Below are positions 61,489-64,000 of a stretch of DNA of 64,000 nt, piece by piece (positions within the stretch are counted from its first letter, which is position 1; every line of letters starts with the position of its first letter). The translations under genes and the position numbers were made by a program. This stretch comes from Armillaria gallica. Its lineage: Eukaryota; Basidiomycota; Agaricomycetes; Agaricales; Physalacriaceae. Location of the stretch: the NCBI GenBank assembly GCA_037576215.1, contig JBANDB010000006.1:558001-622000 (forward strand), read 5' to 3'. Below the pieces are notes generated by a model. The model was not told the origin of the DNA. It was given only the letters and a program-made list of their open reading frames with translations, and did not search any database.

Positions 61489-62763
61489 TTATGATTGTGA
61501 GGACGATAAAAGTGCCCAAGACAAAAGGTTATGGGATCCTCCATCCTCTGCCAAGACATTTACGTTTTGTATATCTCGGAATACCTGTTCCGCGACGTCT
61601 CCCGCCCCCGAGAGATGAAATATCTTAGCACAAGCGTCATGGAGTTGAAATAACGACGGCTGGGAAGAGGAATTTTCCCGCCCGTCGCATCCGTGAGCGT
61701 CACTTGGTCCGGAAGTCCATAATCTATCTTTAGGTAAGAAGGATAAGTCTGAATTTTATACGTATTCAAATTGTCTTCATCCTATACACATCTCGTGTTC
61801 AGAAGGAAGACGAAGAAATATGAGTCACTTACAAGCTCGGTTGGATGAAGAGAGACCCTAAGCCCTTCAAACGTCATACGTAACCCGGCTGATATCGTGA
61901 ATGTATTCTCCGCTCTGTGAATGTTATTTCGATTGAGCTCTTCGGCAACCGAAATCTCTGTAAATCGCTCCACAACGGCAGAAGCGGTAACTGCCCATTT
62001 CAGCTGACAAGCAAATTGAGATTAGATGGAAGTACAGAGGAACGTCGGGAGAAAATAGACGAACTTTTCTCTGCACGGCATCTGTCAGTCCGGCTATATG
62101 CTCCGTCATCGATTGGCTGAATATGTGACCCAGCTGTGTACCGTCCACACGCTCGCCGACTGCTCTAGTTGTCAGACCGTGGACACGGCTGTCGGTGTCG
62201 ACTTTCCCAGACAGTATACACCGATAATTGTCTCGGGCCAAAGCCTGAAGTGTTTCAGCCAGGAGCGGCGCTCTGAGGATTTTACTTACCAGATTTTTAG
62301 CATCACTTGAACTGGCAGTGGTCTGCGACAACAGGGCTTCGATGTTGCCCGCTGTTACTTGGAATGGTGACCGGGAACTAGGTTCCGACAGCACTGCACC
62401 CTTGGGAATTATAACTAGTTGCAATGAACGTCATTTTTGCACTGTATAGGAAGAGGACGAGAACGTACAGATCCTAAACGTGGCTATAACATACAAATAC
62501 GCCAGGCCCACAAGAAACTCGCGATCATCCTTGAAACTGATGATATCTTCTACCAGACAAGCCTTGCCTTTGGTGGAAGGAGAGTGAATAAGTGCGTAGC
62601 CCAGGACTCGCGCCGCAACTTGTGGGCTGAATTTGAACATGGCGACGTCAGAGACCGGGTCGCCCCAGTTCCCACCAATAGCCTCGAGCTGCACACAAGA
62701 CGCATACGCTGCGTATTCATCAGAGGGTGGGAGAAAACAGTTCGGCGGAAGTGCCACAGGCAT
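61489..62763 (-). CDS. HNH_2-type domain protein, one apparent frameshift
   Basis: Member of a large agaricomycete family with an HNH endonuclease-like domain (HNH_2); biological role unknown. Exons 62763-62469, 62414-62065, 62003-61833 and 61781-61489. N-terminal part: MPVALPPNCFLPPSDEYAAY, VAARVLGYALIHSPS. The domain: LQALARDNYRCILSGKVDTD, QLGHIFSQSM, then FTEISVAEELNRNNIHRAEN and TFTISAGLRMTFEGLRVSL. Family members usually have a His where this one has Arg (GLRMTFEGL against GLHxxFDGL, from memory), so nuclease activity may be lost. In exon 4 the frame changes near 61655 by one missing base (AGRRYF against the expected continuation FQLHDACAKIFHLSGAGDVA); with it the protein is 369 residues. 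Introns are GT-AG, 51-61 nt. Confidence 0.75.
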
Positions 62764-62769
62764 GGTGGT

Positions 62770-63235
62770 AAAGAGCCAAGAAATGCACCGGCATCTCCCA
62801 TTCGGAGGAGGTGGTGTCTCTATTCTGATCGAGGTCAGCCACTGCTACGTCGATCATCTGTATTCAGTTTCCACCTGGATAATGGTCAACCGATGATCTT
62901 TGTAATTTATGCTTGGCGACAGACGTGTGAGAGGTTGCTTCAGGGCACAATTTGAACGGAGAACGAAAATTTGCCATCAAGCCGAGAAGTATTCTCTCTG
63001 TTCTCTACCCCGGCGACTGATCTGACAGACATAGACTGTCACTCTCGTCGTCTGTGTCTCGAACCGACCCCGCATCGCTGAATTTGAGATAGGATCCAAT
63101 GGTACGGTAACTCAGATTTCATTGATCAGATTCGCTTGCTGTCAGCCTGTGTTCCACTGTTTCGGTTTTCCCCCGGTTTCCCACTGTTACTATACAGCAA
63201 GCTGTTTCTCCTGTTATCTTTTCTCTCATGCACTT
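62770..63235. other. Divergent intergenic region between the HNH and CDF genes
   Basis: About 470 bp holding the 5' sides of both genes. Pyrimidine-rich stretches near 63130-63225 precede the CDF start and could be leader or promoter. No other feature. Confidence 0.4.
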
Positions 63236-64000
63236 ATGCTTATTGATTCAAAGGTCCCAGAGCCCCCGACGCCAACAAGGAGCCTGTCGGCATCGAGTGT
63301 GAGCGCATCCTCATCCATCGCGCCAACCCGAACTTACGGGTCCGCCCACTGCTTAGGATCCCAATACGCTGGGCGCCGATCAAAAGTCGAATTTGAGCAG
63401 CGAGGACGGATTTCAGGCCGACGTCGAGCGGGCGTCATCGACAGGGCTGGTTACTGACCCGTATAACCTACGAGAAGGCCTCAGGACAGATTCGCAATTG
63501 GACGAAATCCGACATAGGAAAAAGGGCAAGGCGATCGTGAAGTATCAGAATAAGCAGAATGATGTCAGTTCGAAGTCCACACGCTTCCTTGTCGTTGTCT
63601 GATCATCTGGTGTTTTTAGCTCATCTCTTATTTGTTGAAACCTATGGAAGAGCATACGACTGAAGCAAAGGACGAGGAAGATTCAGCGCGACTCTTCGTC
63701 TGTCCCCTTACATGACATCGGAACTTGAAGCTTATACTTATTTTTGGCAGGTCAAGATAGCGGTGTGGGCGAGTCTAATCTCGAATCTCGCGCTGTGCGT
63801 CCTTCAAAGTGAGTCCAAACACGTAACAATACCTTTCGAATGACTTAAAACTATCTTGACAGTGTACGCGGCTGTCTCGTCGCTCTCTCTTTCGCTCCTA
63901 GCTACCGGGATAGATTCCGTGTTCGACATTGGCAGCAATATTGTTCTGTTCTGGTTACATCGGAAAGCCGAAAAGCTCGATAGTAATAAATGGCCTGTGG
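63236..64000 (+). CDS. Cation diffusion facilitator metal transporter, 5' part
   Basis: N-terminal part of a CDF (cation efflux) transporter cut by the window edge. Proposed exons: 63236-63298, 63357-63563, 63620-63697, 63751-63808 and 63863 onward, all joining in phase. The N-terminal cytosolic region has TGLVTDPYNLREGLRTDSQL, RHRKKGKAIVKYQNKQND and LLKPMEEHTTEAKDEEDSAR, a layout common in fungal Mn-type CDFs. Membrane helix 1 is VKIAVWASLISNLALCVLQ and helix 2 is AVSSLSLSLLATGIDSVFDI. Within helix 2 the metal site reads DSVFD, the DxxxD of manganese-type CDFs, against HxxxD in zinc transporters. Hence Mn2+ export or organelle loading is likely. The start codon is uncertain: an upstream exon could exist before GTCCCAGAGCC at 63254. 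Confidence 0.82.

Noticed and set aside
62437..62955. 172-codon plus-strand frame
   Set aside because: It is antisense to exon 1 of the HNH gene, whose protein sequence is family-like and splices in phase.

Overview
The window is fungal nuclear DNA, most likely from an agaricomycete (mushroom-forming basidiomycete). Evidence: genes on both strands carry many 46-60 nt GT-AG introns, and gene families typical of that class are present (HET-domain proteins, large F-box families, a MYND/MSS51-C protein, an HNH_2-type protein, a DxxxD cation diffusion facilitator). I saw no tRNA, rRNA or bacterial-type operon that I could defend.

Left part, about 1-38 kb: an accessory region full of decayed duplicates. 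One block is reiterated: an F-box gene in tandem upstream of a HET-domain gene, the HET gene convergent with a RuvBL2/reptin-like AAA+ gene, and the RuvBL2-like gene divergent from an MFS transporter gene. Copies or pieces are RuvBL2-a (1-1556), HET-a (1821-3821), F-box-a tail (4.4 kb); MFS-b (11.4-14.3 kb), RuvBL2-b (14.6-16.2 kb), HET-b (17.2-19.0 kb), F-box-b (19.6-20.8 kb); MFS-c (22.2-24.1 kb), RuvBL2-c (24.5-24.8 kb); then, in opposite orientation, HET-d (29.0-30.8 kb), RuvBL2-d (30.9-32.6 kb), MFS-d (33-35.2 kb); and finally HET-e (35.3-36.0 kb) and F-box-e (36.5-38.0 kb). Only HET-d (557 aa) and F-box-e (487 aa) look intact. Three non-autonomous DNA elements with terminal inverted repeats interrupt the block: 305 bp inside HET-a, 806 bp between RuvBL2-b and HET-b, and 1127 bp inside MFS-c. 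The region also holds a P-loop NTPase pseudogene, an L-rhamnonate dehydratase remnant, a Zn2Cys6-type coiled-coil fragment and an inverted copy of a MARVEL-domain gene.

Right part, about 39-64 kb: denser and more conserved. In order: SRP14; a broken F-box/zinc gene; a MYND/MSS51-C protein; a MARVEL-domain membrane protein; MET1-like siroheme synthase; SPC25 of the Ndc80 complex; an F-box/zinc gene; an F-box/LRR gene; dihydroxyacetone kinase; a SET-domain protein; an HNH-domain protein; and the 5' part of a CDF metal transporter running off the right edge. These have unrelated housekeeping jobs and show no pathway clustering.

MET1 (one site), the DHA kinase (two) and the HNH gene (one) each need one extra base to stay in frame although the flanking protein is well conserved. 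These may be residual assembly errors, so single-base frameshifts elsewhere should be treated with care. Exon boundaries were deduced by eye from splice signals and checked by reading-frame arithmetic.
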